From: CAYPNP01 sp964412195
Lineage (GTDB): Bacteria; Acidobacteriota; JAAYUB01
DNA: 64,000 bases
NCBI GenBank assembly: GCA_964412195.1
Contig: CAYPNP010000001.1
Span: forward strand, 1-64,000
Reading direction: 5' to 3'
Below the pieces are notes generated by a model. The model saw nothing but the letters and a program-made list of their open reading frames with translations, made no database searches and was not told where the DNA came from. Each line of letters opens with the position of its first letter. Position 1 is the stretch's first letter. Shown here piece after piece: positions 30,697 to 40,352 of the stretch. The translations under genes were made by a program, and so were the position numbers.

Positions 30697-31854
30697 TCAG
30701 CCCCGCATCACGGCGTCGGGGTCCGTGATGGCGGTCTTCCAGGACGGGATGATGGTGCAGGCCACGTAGGGCGTGACCGTCAGGAAGGCGATGACGAACA
30801 GCTGGTATACGTCGACGTAGGGGATGAAGCGGAACGGCGGGAACAGGACCGACCAGCCCTTCAATACCGTCGCCAGGATGGAGGCGCCGAAGTAGAAGAC
30901 GTGCACGTAGGCGGCGATCAGACCGAGCAGGAGCGAGGTCAGCGAGATGGCGAGGCCCTCCCAGAACTTGAGTTCCAGCACGTCGGCGGTGTCCCAGCCC
31001 ACCGCCTTCAGGATGCCCACCTCCCGCTTCTCCTCGGCGCTGATGCCGGTGGCCTTGTCCCAGGCCAGGATGCAGAAGGCGATGAGGGCGGAGGAAAAGA
31101 TGGTCAGCATCATCCCGCTGCGCCAGTTGAAGACGGCGTCGTAGGTCCGGATGATCTCGCTCCGGGTGATGGGGCGGGTGTCGGGGAACATCTTCTTGAT
31201 CTTGCCGGCGACGGTGTTCACCTCGCCCGGATTGAAGACCTGGACGGAAAAGTCCGTGGCCCGGCCCTCGGGCAGGTCGAAGAACCGGATCACGTCCTCC
31301 TGGCCGAGGACGATCAGGTCGTTGGTCAGGATGCGGGACCGCGCCCGGAACACCCCCACGACCTCGAAGATGACGCCCATGTTCCGGCCGTCGATGAGGC
31401 TGATCTCGTCGCCGACCCGGTTGCCGCGCACCTCGGCCACGCCGGCGCCGATGGCGCACTCCCCCGGCCCGGCCGGCAGGCGGCCCTCCACCAGGGCCAG
31501 CTCGGGCCGGCCGGTCTCGGCGCCGATCAGGGTGAAGTTCGAGTCGGTGATGGCGTCGTAGTAATAGCCCCAGTAGCGCGGCTCCACCCGGCCCACGCCG
31601 GGGATGCGGCCGATCGCCGCCGCCCGCTCCGCCGGCATCAGGTCGTGGCGGCCGGCCGAGAGCCGCTGGACCAGCAGTTCCGGGGCGCCTTCCAGGATCA
31701 GGCCGGCCTCGGTCTTGAGCGAGTGGGTCAGCAGGAGCACCGAGGCGAGGGCGGCGATGGTGAACGCGTAGACGGCGATGATGGCCAGGTTCTTGGACTT
31801 GCGTCGCCACAGCGACGCGAGGGCGTACTCGAGGATTTTCAGGTGACGGTGCAT
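30697..31854 (-). CDS. FtsX/MacB/LolC-like ABC permease
   Basis: The 385-residue protein has the four-helix MacB/LolC topology: one helix at about 24-44, a large extracytoplasmic domain (about 45-260), then three C-terminal helices. MacB-like landmarks include the conserved cytoplasmic EEKREVGILKAVGWD between helices 2 and 3. It forms a transporter with the adjacent ATPase. In clusters with NosL such transporters are usually thought to act in copper-site maturation or export. Here nosZ is absent, so the client may be another cuproprotein. The start overlaps the stop of the small upstream gene by one base (TGATG). Confidence 0.9.
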   Translation of the reverse strand: MHRHLKILEYALASLWRRKSKNLAIIAVYAFTIAALASVLLLTHSLKTEAGLILEGAPELLVQRLSAGRHDLMPAERAAAIGRIPGVGRVEPRYWGYYYDAITDSNFTLIGAETGRPELALVEGRLPAGPGECAIGAGVAEVRGNRVGDEISLIDGRNMGVIFEVVGVFRARSRILTNDLIVLGQEDVIRFFDLPEGRATDFSVQVFNPGEVNTVAGKIKKMFPDTRPITRSEIIRTYDAVFNWRSGMMLTIFSSALIAFCILAWDKATGISAEEKREVGILKAVGWDTADVLELKFWEGLAISLTSLLLGLIAAYVHVFYFGASILATVLKGWSVLFPPFRFIPYVDVYQLFVIAFLTVTPYVACTIIPSWKTAITDPDAVMRG

Positions 31855-32165
31855 CAGGGTCGCGCCTGTCCCGACGGGGCGCCAGTGGTCGAGGGCCCCA
31901 AGATGGATCCGGCCGGAAAGTGCTCCAGCGAGGAGGGGAAGTCCTGGAACGAGGTGAAGAAGTCGGCCTGGGAGGGATGCCTGGTGTACCGGGCCTCGGT
32001 CCAGATGGACAGGTCGGTCAGGGACAGCGCCCGGACCAGCTCCCGCTTCGCCCGGACCTCGCCGGCGGTCCGGGCCGCCGCGCCGTGCCGCCCGGCCGCG
32101 ACCAGCCCGGCCAGCACCAGGAGCTCGGCCAGGGTGAAGGCCAGGAAAATCTTGTGCTTGATCAT
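31854..32165 (-). CDS. Small single-helix membrane protein of the NosL operon
   Basis: The 103-residue protein has one N-terminal hydrophobic segment (about 6-26) and a short soluble domain. The domain contains LSLTDLSIWTEARYTRHPSQ and a distinctive DFPSSLEHFPAGS motif. The start overlaps the nosL stop by 4 bp (ATGA). I recognise no named family. The motif and position between nosL and a MacB-like permease suggest a partner protein of the transporter or the copper chaperone. Confidence 0.75.
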   Translation of the reverse strand: MIKHKIFLAFTLAELLVLAGLVAAGRHGAAARTAGEVRAKRELVRALSLTDLSIWTEARYTRHPSQADFFTSFQDFPSSLEHFPAGSILGPSTTGAPSGQARP

Positions 32166-32665
32166 TCGATCTCCGCCACGATGTCGCGCGTGATCTCGTC
32201 GAAGCCGAGGACCTTTTGGCCGTGGTGGTCCTTGCGGAACGACTCCGCTTCGTTCTTTCCCTTCACCGGGACCAGCTCGTGTCCCATGGGGCCCCGCACG
32301 TCGCTGCCGAGGACGAAGAGCGCGTCCTTGGCCTCCACCAGGGCGGTGGTGTAGTAGTCCGTCACGTGGATGGCGGCGATGTCCTTGGCCGTGGCGTTTT
32401 TCCGGTACCTGGCGATGTCGAAGTAGTACCGGAACATGTCCTTGGGCCCGTCGAAGAACGCCCGGGCGCCGTCCTTGAACACGATGACGGTCAGCCAGTT
32501 CGGCGAGGGGGCCACCAGCATCCCGCACACGGGGCAGCGGTCGTGGGGACCCGGCCGATCCGGTTCAGCGCCGCGGGCCGGGGCGGCGGCGGACAGCAGG
32601 CAGACCGCCGCGCAGAGCGCCGTCAGGGATTTTCCGAGAATCTTGGGGTGTCGGGCACTTTGCAA
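32162..32665 (-). CDS. nosL: NosL-family copper-binding protein
   Basis: The NosL signature CPVCGM (44-49) is followed by a VFKDGARAFFDGPKDMFRYY stretch typical of the family, which binds Cu(I) and aids nitrous-oxide reductase assembly. I choose TTG 32665 as start because GGAGG lies 8 bp upstream, giving 167 residues with a signal/anchor (about 10-33). A GTG at 32707 is the alternative, but it would overlap the receiver gene by 23 bp. No nosZ, nosD or other denitrification gene is visible, so the client is probably different here. Confidence 0.85.
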   Translation of the reverse strand: MQSARHPKILGKSLTALCAAVCLLSAAAPARGAEPDRPGPHDRCPVCGMLVAPSPNWLTVIVFKDGARAFFDGPKDMFRYYFDIARYRKNATAKDIAAIHVTDYYTTALVEAKDALFVLGSDVRGPMGHELVPVKGKNEAESFRKDHHGQKVLGFDEITRDIVAEIE

Positions 32666-32684
32666 CTGGATGTCCTCCGGGTAC

Positions 32685-33074
32685 TCAGCCGGCCTTTCCG
32701 GTTCCACCCGGGGGCGCGGCGGGAATGCTCAATTTGGCGATTTCTTCCTTCAGCACTGAGAATTCGAACGGCTTGCTCAGGAACTTCACGGCGCCGGCGA
32801 GTTCCGCCTCCACGATCTCGTTGGCCCCGGCGACGGCCGAGAAGACGATGGCCGGCACCTTGGGATCGAGCTTCCGGATGATGCGCAGGGCGTCGATGCC
32901 GCCCAACCGGGGCATCCGGATGTCGATCAGGATGAGGGCGCAGGGCGTCTCCATGAAGGATAGGACGCCCTCCACGCCGTCGGAGGAGAGGTCGACGACA
33001 TGCCGGTCCCTTTCCAGCTCCAGCTTCAAGACCTGCCCGAATCGCCGATCATCCTCGACCAATAGAATGCGCAT
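32685..33074 (-). CDS. Stand-alone receiver protein heading the minus-strand copper operon
   Basis: The 129-residue CheY-like receiver has E7/D8/D9, phospho-acceptor D51 (LILIDIRMPRL) and K in LSKPF, with a short Pro/Gly-rich tail. The start is ATG 33074, chosen because GAGGTGG lies just upstream; an ATG 12 bp earlier overlaps that site. It is a close relative of the two cassette receivers and is divergent to the cassette 2 receiver (33376). It is the first gene of the operon. Confidence 0.85.
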   Translation of the reverse strand: MRILLVEDDRRFGQVLKLELERDRHVVDLSSDGVEGVLSFMETPCALILIDIRMPRLGGIDALRIIRKLDPKVPAIVFSAVAGANEIVEAELAGAVKFLSKPFEFSVLKEEIAKLSIPAAPPGGTGKAG

Positions 33075-33176
33075 GGCCCACCTCATCGTTTCCAGGCCGG
33101 ATGGCCGCGTCGCCGTTCTCCCCTCCCAAGCCCCCGGACGGTGGCCGGCAGATCGTCTCCCGGCTGTATAGGGTCT

Positions 33177-33205
33177 AAATTATCGGAAAAAGGTGCGCAA
33201 ATCAA
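33177..33205 (-). promoter_or_regulatory. Candidate promoter of the minus-strand copper operon
   Basis: On the minus strand TTGATT (33205-33200) and TAATTT (33182-33177) are separated by 17 bp, about 100 bp upstream of the receiver start. The 301-bp divergent spacer 33075-33375 otherwise shows no gene. A TAGAAT at 33334-33339 may be the -10 of the plus-strand cassette 2. Confidence 0.35.
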
Positions 33206-33375
33206 CGGCTCTTTCGGTGAAACGCCCGGGACCGCCCGAACGCGCCGCGGCCCCCAGCTCCGGGCGAGCGTGTCAGGTTTCCCCCTACAAAAAAATCCGG
33301 TTTTACCCGACAGAAACGGGGCTTTCGGTTCCATAGAATAGGCCATGATCGAGCGCATATCAGCAGGAGATTGGA

Positions 33376-33762
33376 ATGAGATTGTTGTTGGTCGAGGATG
33401 ACAAGCGATTCGGCCAGGTCCTCAAGCGTGAGCTGGAAGACGACATCCACATCGTGCAACTTGCCTCGGACGGGGTGGAAGCGGTGCTGGACTTCGTGGA
33501 CTCCCGCTACGACATCGTCCTGCTGGACGTCCGGATGCCGCGCCTGAGCGGCATCGACGCCCTGCGCATCATCCGGAAGTTCAATCCCCTGGTGCCGGTC
33601 ATCGTCTTCTCCGCCGATTCCGGGCCCGAAGCCATCGGGGGGACGGAACCGGCGGGCCAGGCAAAGTTCATGGCGAAGCCGTTCGAGATCGCACAATTGA
33701 AAAGAGAAATCACGAGATTGACCGCAGGGAATGGTCCCCGGGCAATCGATCGGGAAGACTGA
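33376..33762 (+). CDS. Stand-alone response-regulator receiver protein, cassette 2
   Basis: The 128-residue CheY-like protein has E7/D8/D9, phospho-acceptor D51 (IVLLDVRMPRL) and K in MAKPF. It is close to the receiver at 32685-33074 across most of its length and to the cassette 1 receiver. There is no output domain. The ATG at 33376 follows CAGGAGA. Only 14 bp separate it from the giant protein gene, so the two are almost surely co-transcribed. Confidence 0.87.
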   Translation: MRLLLVEDDKRFGQVLKRELEDDIHIVQLASDGVEAVLDFVDSRYDIVLLDVRMPRLSGIDALRIIRKFNPLVPVIVFSADSGPEAIGGTEPAGQAKFMAKPFEIAQLKREITRLTAGNGPRAIDRED

Positions 33763-33776
33763 ATGGAGGTATTCAA

Positions 33777-36700
33777 ATGAGGCAAGTCAATCGGGACAAG
33801 CTGAACCGGCCGTTCCAGTGGCCATTGTGGATTCCCCTCGTCCTGTGCGTCCTCTTTGTCAGACCGGTGGCAGGCGTCAACCTGAACGTGGTGGGCCCGA
33901 ACAACGAGCCGATCACGTCCTACCGCTGGCTGGTGGAGGAGGACACCACCAAGGTGTCCGTGCCGGGGGCGCCGGCCATACCCGGGCAAACCCTGTGCGT
34001 GAGCATGCATTCCAGCTACATGCCGGTGGTCGGCAACGGGGATGACGCCACGCCCATGTCCGGGTTGGCGCTCGATCCCAACAAGCACTACTTCGTCTCC
34101 GTGCTGCCATGGTCGGGCTACACCATCGGCGGCACCGCGTTCAAGGGATCGGATGCCTCGGTGACGGTGCTCTGCGAGCCGCTGCCCCTGCCGACGGCGC
34201 AGATCTCGGTCTTCGTCTTTGAGGACAACAACCCCATCAACAACGAACCGGACCTGCCGCAGGAACAGGGCCTGGCCAACTTCACGGTCCAGGTCTGGGA
34301 GGCCGGCGGCACCTACGGCATCTCCGGCGGCCGCCTCTCCACCGACATCTTCGGCAATCCGCTGGGCACCACCTACGTGCCGGGGGCGTTCAATCCCGAC
34401 GGCAGCCCGGTCGTCGCCGTGCTCGGCACGGGCGTGTTGAAGACCGATGCCAACGGCGAATGCCTCATCCAGAACCTGGGCCAGGGCAAGTACAGCATCG
34501 TGGTCTCCCCCCCGGCCGGTTCGGACTGGCACGAGACGACGACCATCGAGGGTACCAACGTCATCGACGCCTGGGTGAAGCCCAACGAGCCGCCGTACTT
34601 CCAGGAGTTCGGACCGCCGGGATGGCACGTGTTCACCGGCTTCATCCACACCATCAACGACACGTCGGTGCTCACCGGCGGCTGCACGATCAAGGGCCGC
34701 GTGACCAACCTGCATCCCTCCCGCCCGCCGAACTACACCTTCAATGACGGCGATCCGGTGGACGGCGCCTGGATCGGCCTGAACACCATGGTGGGCACGG
34801 CGGCGGGCCAGGGGGTCTACTCCCATGCCTGCGACAACGTCGAGCCCAACGTGGGCCGGTTCACCATCCCCAACGTCCCCGCCGGCACCTACAGTCTTTC
34901 GATGTGGGACGACAACTTGCTGATGATCTTTGGCTTCTTGCCGGTCACGATCACCCCGGCGGACGTCCAGGCGGGGGTGAAGGACCTGGGCGACATCCCC
35001 ATCTTCAACTGGTTCCACCGGCTGGACGCCTATGTCTTCAACGATGACGGCGGCGGCAATCCCGCCAAGGCGCAGAACGGCTTCCCGGACCCCGGCGAGG
35101 TGGGCATTCCCGACCAGGCGCTCAACATCCGCTTCCGGGACGGCTCCATCTACCAGTCGGCCGTGACGGACGCCACGGGGCACTTCACCTTCACGGACGT
35201 GTTTCCGTTCTTCGCCTGGCTGGTCGCGGAGGTGGACTACCTGCGGTACAAGCCGACCGGCGGCACCTTCATCATTGACGCCGGCGGAGCGGTGCTGGCC
35301 GACAACGGGTGGACCTACCCGTCCTTCGGCGTGCTGACACCGCAGCCGCAGTACATGCCGAACCACGTGACCCCGCGCATCAATCCCAACACCGGTAACA
35401 ACCTCTCGGTCACGGAGACGCTGGCCAGCACCACGTTCCCGTTCCTGCTGGAGGGATTCCAGGGCTTCGCCGGGACCACCAACGTCATGGAATGGGGCAA
35501 GGTCGCCTACCCGCCCGGCGAGACCGGCGGCATCACGGGCATCGTCCACTACGGCATCACCCGCGCCGAGGACGATCCGCGCTACGCCGCGGCCGAGCCG
35601 TGGGAGCCGGGCATCCCGCGGGTGCAGGTCAACCTCTACCAGGACACCAACGCCGACGGGAACATCGACGACATCAACGGCGTGGCGGGTGTCCAGCTGG
35701 CCGACGTGGACAACTACCCGTTTGATAATTTCCCCAGTTCCGAGGATATCGACTATAACACCAACGGCGTCTTTGACTATGGAGACGCCCTGCAGGTGGT
35801 CTGGACCGATAGCTGGGACGACAGCCTGCCCACCGGCGCGCAGGGGGACGTCTTCTACATGCACGGCCTGCCGACGGACTGCTACGACGGCCTGCGCAAC
35901 TTCAACCAGGTGCGGCCGGCCGTGTTCGACGGCGGCTACTCCTTCCAGGGCTTCGACCCGAACACCGGCGAACCGGCGCCCACATTCCCGGCGGGGACAT
36001 ACATCGTCGAGGCGGTGGCGCCTCCGGGCTACCAGCACCAGAAGGAGGAGGACAAGAACGTCGACTTCGGGGACGGCTACGTGCCCGCCCCCCAGATCCC
36101 CCCGGCCGTGTGCGTGGGGGACCTGCACCTGGTGCCCCCGTACCTGGCCCTCTTCCCGAGCTGGCAGATCCCGTGCAAGTTCGCCGGCCAGTGGCGCCCG
36201 CTGCCCGACCGCAAGCAGGTCGTGGTTTCCAACAGCGGCACCAACGCGGCGGCGGACTTCTTCCTGTTCACGGAAGTGCCGGTGTCCGGGCACATCAACG
36301 GCTTCATCCTGGACGACCTGTCCATGGAGTTCAACCTGCAGTCGCCCCAGTTCGGCGAAAAGTACGCGCCACCCTGGCTGCCCATCTCCGTGCGCGACTG
36401 GACCGGCCGGGAGCTGTACCGGACCTACGCCGACGAGTACGGCTGCTACAACCTGCTGGTGCCCTCGACGTACACCATCAACCCGCCTCTGCCCAGCGGC
36501 GTGTCGCCGAACATGATCACCGTGGCCCTGAACGATCCGGGCCCGATCCCCGATCCGGCGCACCCCGGCCAGTTCATCACCGACCCGTACTTCAACCGGC
36601 AGTACAGCCAGTTCACCTACACCTTCCAGTACATCCCCGGCAAGACCACCTACCTCGACACGCCGGTGCTGCCCATGGCGGCCTACACGGGGCCGGACCA

Positions 36701-39065
36701 GTACTCGCTGGACTGCGAATTCCCCGACGGGACGCCCATGATCTACTCCGTCAGCCATCCCGGCGTGGGGACGAACGGCCCGTATGTCTCCGCAACCGGG
36801 CAGAACCTGACCATCGTGGCCCAGGGGAACGTGGACGTGCCCAATCCCCTCTACAACAAGGATGACCCGAATCCGGCGCCCAAGACCATCGTCCGGGATT
36901 ACGGCTTCGGCACCACCCCCGGCACGGTGACGATCAACGGCACGCCCATGACCAACCTCAACTGGAGCGCGGGGTCCATCACCGGCACCGTCGCGGGCGG
37001 CACGACCACCGGCCAGTTGGTGGTGATCCGCGGCGATAACGGCCTGTCCACCCCCGTCGGGGTGACGGTCACCGTCGGCGACGCCAACGGCCGGCCGCCC
37101 ATCATCGTCTCGCCGGGCGGCAGCATCCAGGACGCCATCGACGCGGCCCAGCCCAACGACCTGATCCTGGTGCCGCCGGGCAACTACCTGCAGCTGCCCA
37201 TCATGTGGCAGCCGGTCCGGCTGCAGGGCTGGGGCGCCGGCTCCACCGTCATCAACGCGGTCAAGACGCCGGCCGAGAAGCTGGTGGCCTGGCGGAACAA
37301 GGTCACGACGCTGGTCAACAGCGGCGCGGTCGACCTCCTGCCCGGCCAGCCGGTGGGCGGCACGACCGGCGGCGAGCCGGGACTGCTCAACACCGAGGAA
37401 GGGCCCGGGATCATGGTGCTGTCGAAGAACGCCACGCCGGCCAACGGCGGGTTCGGACCCAGCCCCAACGCCCGGATCGACGGCTTCACCATCACCGGGG
37501 CGGACCACGGCGGCGGGATCTTCGTCAACGGCTACGCCCACTTCCTGGAGATCAGCAACAACCGCGTCGTGAACAACGCCGGCTTCTACGGCGGCGGCAT
37601 CCGCATCGGCCATCCGGCCCTCACCCTGGGCGGCAGTGTGGACGCGCAGAATGACAACATCGTCATCCACCACAACCACATCGCCGAAAACGGCGGCCAG
37701 GGCAACGCCGGCGGCGGCATCGCCATCTGCAGCGGCACCGCCGGCTACGAGATCACGGACAACTTCATCTGCGGCAACTACAACAACGGGTACGGCGGCG
37801 GCATCGGCCACATGGGCCTGAGCGACGGCGGCGTCATCGCCTTCAACCTGATCGCCTACAACCAGTCCTTCGACCAGGCCACCTACCCCACCGGCGGCGG
37901 CATCTTCGTCGGCGGCGACCCTTCCGCCGGCGGCGGCCTGACCGACGGCTCCGGTTCGGTCACCATCCTCAGCAACGTGATTCAGGGGAACATGGCCGGA
38001 GCCGGCGACGGCGGCGGCATCCGCCTGGAAAGCGTCAACGGCGCCGACGTGGCGGCCAGCCCGGGCAACCCGGCCAACTGGTACAGCGTCGACGTCTTCA
38101 ACAACATCATCGCCAACAACGTGACCGGCCTGGCCGGCGGCGGCATCGCCCTGCAGGATGCGGTCCGGGTGCACATCGACCACAACACCATCGCCAACAA
38201 CGACAGCACCGGCACCAGCGGACTCGCGTTCACCCCGGGCAGCCCCAACGATTCCGACTTCCAGCCGGCAGGCGTGGTCAGCCGGGAGAACTCGCTGGAC
38301 CTGGAGGCGCTCCTCGGACCCAACTCCTTCTCCAACCCCGAGTTGAAAAACAACATCATCTGGCACAACCGCTCGTTCCGGTTCCATGTGAACACGGCGA
38401 CCAATCCCTACACGTACCAGCTGCTGCCGGACGTGGGAGCGGGCCAACCGGCGTCATTCAGCGACCTGGCCGTCCTGGGACCCGCCGGCACCCTGGACCC
38501 GCGCAACTGCCTCCTCACCAGCGCGGCCGGCTACGACTCGTCCAACATCTCCGCCGACCCGCAGTTCGTGGCCGAGTACTTCAACGGCCCGTCCAGCCAG
38601 ATCATCAACGAGGGGGAGGTCAACAACATCTCCATCGCGGTGGCGTTCGACGAGGGCGGCAACTTCATCGACGTCCACTTCGGCCCGCTGTCCCGCTACA
38701 GCCCGACCTCCGGCCTCCTGCTGGGCGACTACCACATCCTGGGAACCTCCCCGGCCAAGGGCGGCGGCGACGGCGCGGTGGTCTCGACGTATCCCCTGCT
38801 TGGTCAGGACATCGACGGGAACAGCCGCCCGACCGTGACGCCCGACATTGGCGCCGACCAGACCGGTTCGCTGGCGGACCTGAACATGGACGGGACGATC
38901 AATTCGACCGACCTGGTGATTCTGCTCAACTTCCTGAGCGGCAACATCGCGCAGGGCACCCCGCCTTTCCTGTCGGCGCTCGTCTCGGCCGACGTCAACA
39001 ACGACGGATTGGTGAACGCCCTGGACGCCCTGGCGCTGGCGGCCCTCCTGGCCGGAGGGGCGTGA
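33777..39065 (+). CDS. Giant secreted multidomain protein: B-type repeats, parallel beta-helix, dockerin (cassette 2)
   Basis: The 1762-residue paralogue of the cassette 1 giant protein has the same domain order. It has a signal peptide (about 1-33, ending RPVAG) and a mature start VNLNVVGPNNE. SdrD/Cna-B-type modules follow, including SGHINGFILDD (about 840), then an IPT/TIG-like segment (about 1040-1105). The right-handed beta-helix (about 1112-1690) begins SIQDAIDAAQPNDLILVPPG, and the C-terminal dockerin has DLNMDGTINSTDLVILLNFL and ADVNNDGLVNALDALALAALL. The two giants keep long identical stretches throughout, for example TYTFQY. The GGAGGT ribosome site before ATG 33777 matches that of cassette 1. 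It is a likely extracellular scaffold or adhesin. Confidence 0.85.
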   Translation: MRQVNRDKLNRPFQWPLWIPLVLCVLFVRPVAGVNLNVVGPNNEPITSYRWLVEEDTTKVSVPGAPAIPGQTLCVSMHSSYMPVVGNGDDATPMSGLALDPNKHYFVSVLPWSGYTIGGTAFKGSDASVTVLCEPLPLPTAQISVFVFEDNNPINNEPDLPQEQGLANFTVQVWEAGGTYGISGGRLSTDIFGNPLGTTYVPGAFNPDGSPVVAVLGTGVLKTDANGECLIQNLGQGKYSIVVSPPAGSDWHETTTIEGTNVIDAWVKPNEPPYFQEFGPPGWHVFTGFIHTINDTSVLTGGCTIKGRVTNLHPSRPPNYTFNDGDPVDGAWIGLNTMVGTAAGQGVYSHACDNVEPNVGRFTIPNVPAGTYSLSMWDDNLLMIFGFLPVTITPADVQAGVKDLGDIPIFNWFHRLDAYVFNDDGGGNPAKAQNGFPDPGEVGIPDQALNIRFRDGSIYQSAVTDATGHFTFTDVFPFFAWLVAEVDYLRYKPTGGTFIIDAGGAVLADNGWTYPSFGVLTPQPQYMPNHVTPRINPNTGNNLSVTETLASTTFPFLLEGFQGFAGTTNVMEWGKVAYPPGETGGITGIVHYGITRAEDDPRYAAAEPWEPGIPRVQVNLYQDTNADGNIDDINGVAGVQLADVDNYPFDNFPSSEDIDYNTNGVFDYGDALQVVWTDSWDDSLPTGAQGDVFYMHGLPTDCYDGLRNFNQVRPAVFDGGYSFQGFDPNTGEPAPTFPAGTYIVEAVAPPGYQHQKEEDKNVDFGDGYVPAPQIPPAVCVGDLHLVPPYLALFPSWQIPCKFAGQWRPLPDRKQVVVSNSGTNAAADFFLFTEVPVSGHINGFILDDLSMEFNLQSPQFGEKYAPPWLPISVRDWTGRELYRTYADEYGCYNLLVPSTYTINPPLPSGVSPNMITVALNDPGPIPDPAHPGQFITDPYFNRQYSQFTYTFQYIPGKTTYLDTPVLPMAAYTGPDQYSLDCEFPDGTPMIYSVSHPGVGTNGPYVSATGQNLTIVAQGNVDVPNPLYNKDDPNPAPKTIVRDYGFGTTPGTVTINGTPMTNLNWSAGSITGTVAGGTTTGQLVVIRGDNGLSTPVGVTVTVGDANGRPPIIVSPGGSIQDAIDAAQPNDLILVPPGNYLQLPIMWQPVRLQGWGAGSTVINAVKTPAEKLVAWRNKVTTLVNSGAVDLLPGQPVGGTTGGEPGLLNTEEGPGIMVLSKNATPANGGFGPSPNARIDGFTITGADHGGGIFVNGYAHFLEISNNRVVNNAGFYGGGIRIGHPALTLGGSVDAQNDNIVIHHNHIAENGGQGNAGGGIAICSGTAGYEITDNFICGNYNNGYGGGIGHMGLSDGGVIAFNLIAYNQSFDQATYPTGGGIFVGGDPSAGGGLTDGSGSVTILSNVIQGNMAGAGDGGGIRLESVNGADVAASPGNPANWYSVDVFNNIIANNVTGLAGGGIALQDAVRVHIDHNTIANNDSTGTSGLAFTPGSPNDSDFQPAGVVSRENSLDLEALLGPNSFSNPELKNNIIWHNRSFRFHVNTATNPYTYQLLPDVGAGQPASFSDLAVLGPAGTLDPRNCLLTSAAGYDSSNISADPQFVAEYFNGPSSQIINEGEVNNISIAVAFDEGGNFIDVHFGPLSRYSPTSGLLLGDYHILGTSPAKGGGDGAVVSTYPLLGQDIDGNSRPTVTPDIGADQTGSLADLNMDGTINSTDLVILLNFLSGNIAQGTPPFLSALVSADVNNDGLVNALDALALAALLAGGA

Positions 39066-39096
39066 CATGAGAATACCTAGGAGAAGGAGTCACAAC

Positions 39097-40335
39097 ATGA
39101 CGAACCATTCGCATACCGGGAACCGGTTCCTGATTCTCCTGCTGGCCGTCTTCGCGGCGGCCAGCCTGATCCCCTCCGGCGGGGCGGCCCGGGCCCAGGT
39201 CAACATCCAGTGCCCGGATCCCGGCACCAAACCCAACGGCCGCTGCATGTCCATCACCTGCGGCGACGGCTTCGTCACCATGGCGGACGGCCGGGTGCTG
39301 TACATCTTCGGCTTCAACGACGTCACCGGGGTGCCCGCCGACGAGGTGATGAACACCGGCATGCTGGCGGCCAACTTTCCGGCGCCTACCATCGCCCTGG
39401 ACGAGGGCGACGAGTTCTACCTCTCCCTGAGCAACGTGGGCATGGTGATCCGCCCCGACCTGTTCGACGCCCACACCGTCCACTGGCACGGCTATGCCAA
39501 CGCCTCGTCCATCTTCGACGGATTGCCGGACGCCAGCATCGGCATCAACCAGGGGGCGACCCTCACCTACTACTACAACGTGAACGAGCCGGGCACCTAC
39601 ATGTACCACTGCCACGTGGAGGCGGTGGAGCACATGCAGATGGGCATGCTGGGCAACCTCTACGTCCGGCCCAAGCAGAACCGCCTGCCCAACGGCACTC
39701 TCCTGGGCGCTCACGTCCACGCCAACCCGGACTGGAACGCGGACCGCAACCTGGACAATCCGCTGGTGGGTGACAAGTACGTGTACAACGACGGCGACGG
39801 CACCACCCGGTACGACGTGGAAGTCGCGCTCCAGATCGGGTCCTTCGACCCAGTGTTCCACGACGCCGACGAACAGATCCAGCCCCTGCCCTTCGAGACC
39901 ATGCGGGACACCTACCCGATGCTCAACGGGCGGGGCTACCCCGACACCGTCAACCCGAACCCCCTGCCCGCGCCGGCGGAAAACGGCGGGCTGGTGTCCC
40001 AGAAGATCAGTTCGCTGATCACCGCCACGGCCGGGCAGAAGATCCTGCTGCGGCTGTCCGACCTCAACGTGACGCGGTTCTACACACTGGCCACCACGGG
40101 CATCCCGATGCGCGTGGTCGGGTACGACGCCCGGCTCAACCGCGGCGCCACCGGGCTGAACCTGTACTACGACACCCAGAGCCTCACCATCGGCGGCGGC
40201 GAGTCGGCCGACGTCATCCTGGACACCACCGGCGTGGCGCCGGGCACGTATTTCCTCTACACCACCAACCTCAACTTTTTGAACAATTTCCAGGACGATT
40301 TCGGCGGCATGATGACCGAGATCCGGATCAACTGA
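39097..40335 (+). CDS. Multicopper oxidase subunit A (cassette 2)
   Basis: The start is ATG 39097 after AAGGAG. The 412-residue exported protein (signal peptide about 1-33) carries DAHTVHWHG (125-132) and YHCHVEAVEHMQMGM (170-184). Type 1 copper ligands are H126, C172, H179 and M184, and half-cluster ligands are H129, H131, H171 and H173. Domain 2 again lacks ligands (TRFYTLATTGIPMRVV). Two extra cysteines (C39, C50, C55 region) near the N-terminus are not in copy 1 and could form a disulfide. The ligand pattern is identical to cassette 1 subunit A. Confidence 0.9.
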   Translation: MTNHSHTGNRFLILLLAVFAAASLIPSGGAARAQVNIQCPDPGTKPNGRCMSITCGDGFVTMADGRVLYIFGFNDVTGVPADEVMNTGMLAANFPAPTIALDEGDEFYLSLSNVGMVIRPDLFDAHTVHWHGYANASSIFDGLPDASIGINQGATLTYYYNVNEPGTYMYHCHVEAVEHMQMGMLGNLYVRPKQNRLPNGTLLGAHVHANPDWNADRNLDNPLVGDKYVYNDGDGTTRYDVEVALQIGSFDPVFHDADEQIQPLPFETMRDTYPMLNGRGYPDTVNPNPLPAPAENGGLVSQKISSLITATAGQKILLRLSDLNVTRFYTLATTGIPMRVVGYDARLNRGATGLNLYYDTQSLTIGGGESADVILDTTGVAPGTYFLYTTNLNFLNNFQDDFGGMMTEIRIN

Positions 40336-40352
40336 AAAGGTAGGAGGAGATC

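Noticed and set aside
32162..32665. A denitrification (nos) cluster
   Set aside because: nosL is present, but I find no nosZ, nosR or nosD. The beta-helix proteins here are secreted dockerin proteins and not NosD.
33087..33375. A sigma-54 promoter before cassette 2 or the minus copper operon
   Set aside because: I scanned both strands for GG-N10-GC with flanking T and TT and found only one weak, poorly matching site.
33507..38447. A 1646-codon open frame on the minus strand opposite the second giant protein
   Set aside because: It is an antisense shadow of the cassette 2 receiver and giant genes and has no recognisable domain.
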